Assembly (NCBI GenBank): GCA_027451455.1 | Contig: DAIDJI010000308.1 | Coordinates: forward strand, 1-6,763 | Direction of reading: 5' to 3' | DNA: 6,763 nt | Origin: Planctomycetales bacterium | GTDB lineage: Bacteria; Planctomycetota; Planctomycetia; Isosphaerales; Isosphaeraceae | In this document: in pieces, positions 6,651-6,763 of the stretch | How positions within the stretch are numbered: the first letter of the stretch is position 1 | Layout: every line of letters starts with the position of its first letter | Notes under the pieces: generated by a model | Told to the model about the DNA's origin: nothing | What the model saw: the letters and a program-made list of their open reading frames with translations, nothing else | Database searches by the model: none | Made by a program: the position numbers and the translations under genes

Positions 6651-6680
6651 TTGCGTTCCCGGCGGCGGAACCTTCATAAT
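6651..6680 (+). promoter_or_regulatory. Candidate promoter after cdsA for the next gene
   Basis: TTGCGT (6651-6656) and CATAAT (6675-6680) are separated by 18 bp and resemble -35 and -10 boxes, with four and five matches to consensus. CATAATAAATA sits in the most AT-rich short stretch of this otherwise GC-rich gap. It would start RNA near 6687, about 40 bases before the ATG of the truncated gene, which suggests that gene is not only read through from cdsA. Confidence 0.45.
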
Positions 6681-6727
6681 AAATACGACGCTCGAGTCGG
6701 TATTGACGGACCGGGAGGGCCGCTGGG

Positions 6728-6763
6728 ATGTCGGCGACGGCATCGCGGGCCCGTCCTGCCCGG
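6728..6763 (+). CDS. Start of an unidentified gene, cut by the window end
   Basis: ATG 6728 is preceded at 8 bases by GGGAGGG (6713-6719), the strongest ribosome-binding site in the window, and by a candidate promoter. Only 12 codons are visible (MSATASRARPAR), rich in Ala and Arg and without a recognisable motif. Many bacteria carry dxr or a site-2 protease gene after uppS-cdsA. The visible residues show no start of a Dxr-type nucleotide-binding fold, but an N-terminal extension could hide one. The product cannot be named from this fragment. Confidence 0.5.
   Translation, partial: MSATASRARPAR

Noticed and set aside
6632..6657. Possible terminator after cdsA (CCCA/TGGG or AACGC/GCGTT stems)
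   Set aside because: Stems of 4 and 5 bp compete with each other and no T-tract follows.
1..6763. CRISPR array, insertion sequence, tRNA, rRNA or phage/defence genes
   Set aside because: No regularly spaced direct repeats, no terminal inverted repeats with a transposase, no cloverleaf-like or rRNA-like sequence, and no such protein motifs were seen on either strand.

Overview
The window is GC-rich bacterial chromosome (roughly two thirds G+C by eye). It carries ordinary housekeeping genes and one short gene I do not recognise. The protein sequences, the small orphan gene and the form of the CdsA signature suggest a planctomycete, perhaps of the Isosphaeraceae type. That assignment is an impression from recalled sequences, not a search result.

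Layout from left to right. Positions 1-1575 hold the 3' part of a two-domain ABC transporter permease on the plus strand, of the iron(III)/thiamine (FbpB/ThiP-like) architecture; its start lies outside the window. A convergent minus-strand gene (1592-1936) encodes a 114-residue Ala-rich protein of unknown function and ends 16 bp from the permease. A 210-bp divergent spacer (1937-2146) separates it from carA (2147-3298), the glutaminase subunit of carbamoyl-phosphate synthase. No carB is present here. A 262-bp spacer (3299-3560) has no convincing gene but holds good sigma70-like boxes. It leads into purA (GTG start, 3561-4847), uppS (4885-5652) and cdsA (5705-6616). These three lie on the same strand with gaps of 37 and 52 bp and no visible terminator between them, so they probably form one transcription unit. 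After cdsA, a short AT-rich island resembles a promoter. It is followed by a strong ribosome-binding site and the first 12 codons of a further plus-strand gene that runs out of the window.

Functionally, CarA supplies ammonia for carbamoyl phosphate (pyrimidines and arginine). PurA makes the first committed step from IMP to AMP. UppS makes the C55 polyprenyl carrier for envelope polymers. CdsA makes CDP-diacylglycerol for phospholipids. UppS next to CdsA is a widely conserved envelope pair; purA directly upstream of it is the less usual part.

I found no mobile element, CRISPR array, tRNA, rRNA, phage gene or defence module, and I do not think the window contains a new multi-gene system. The most open item is the small minus-strand gene. 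The other findings are modest: signature-residue variants, candidate promoters, and a GATC-rich permease gene.
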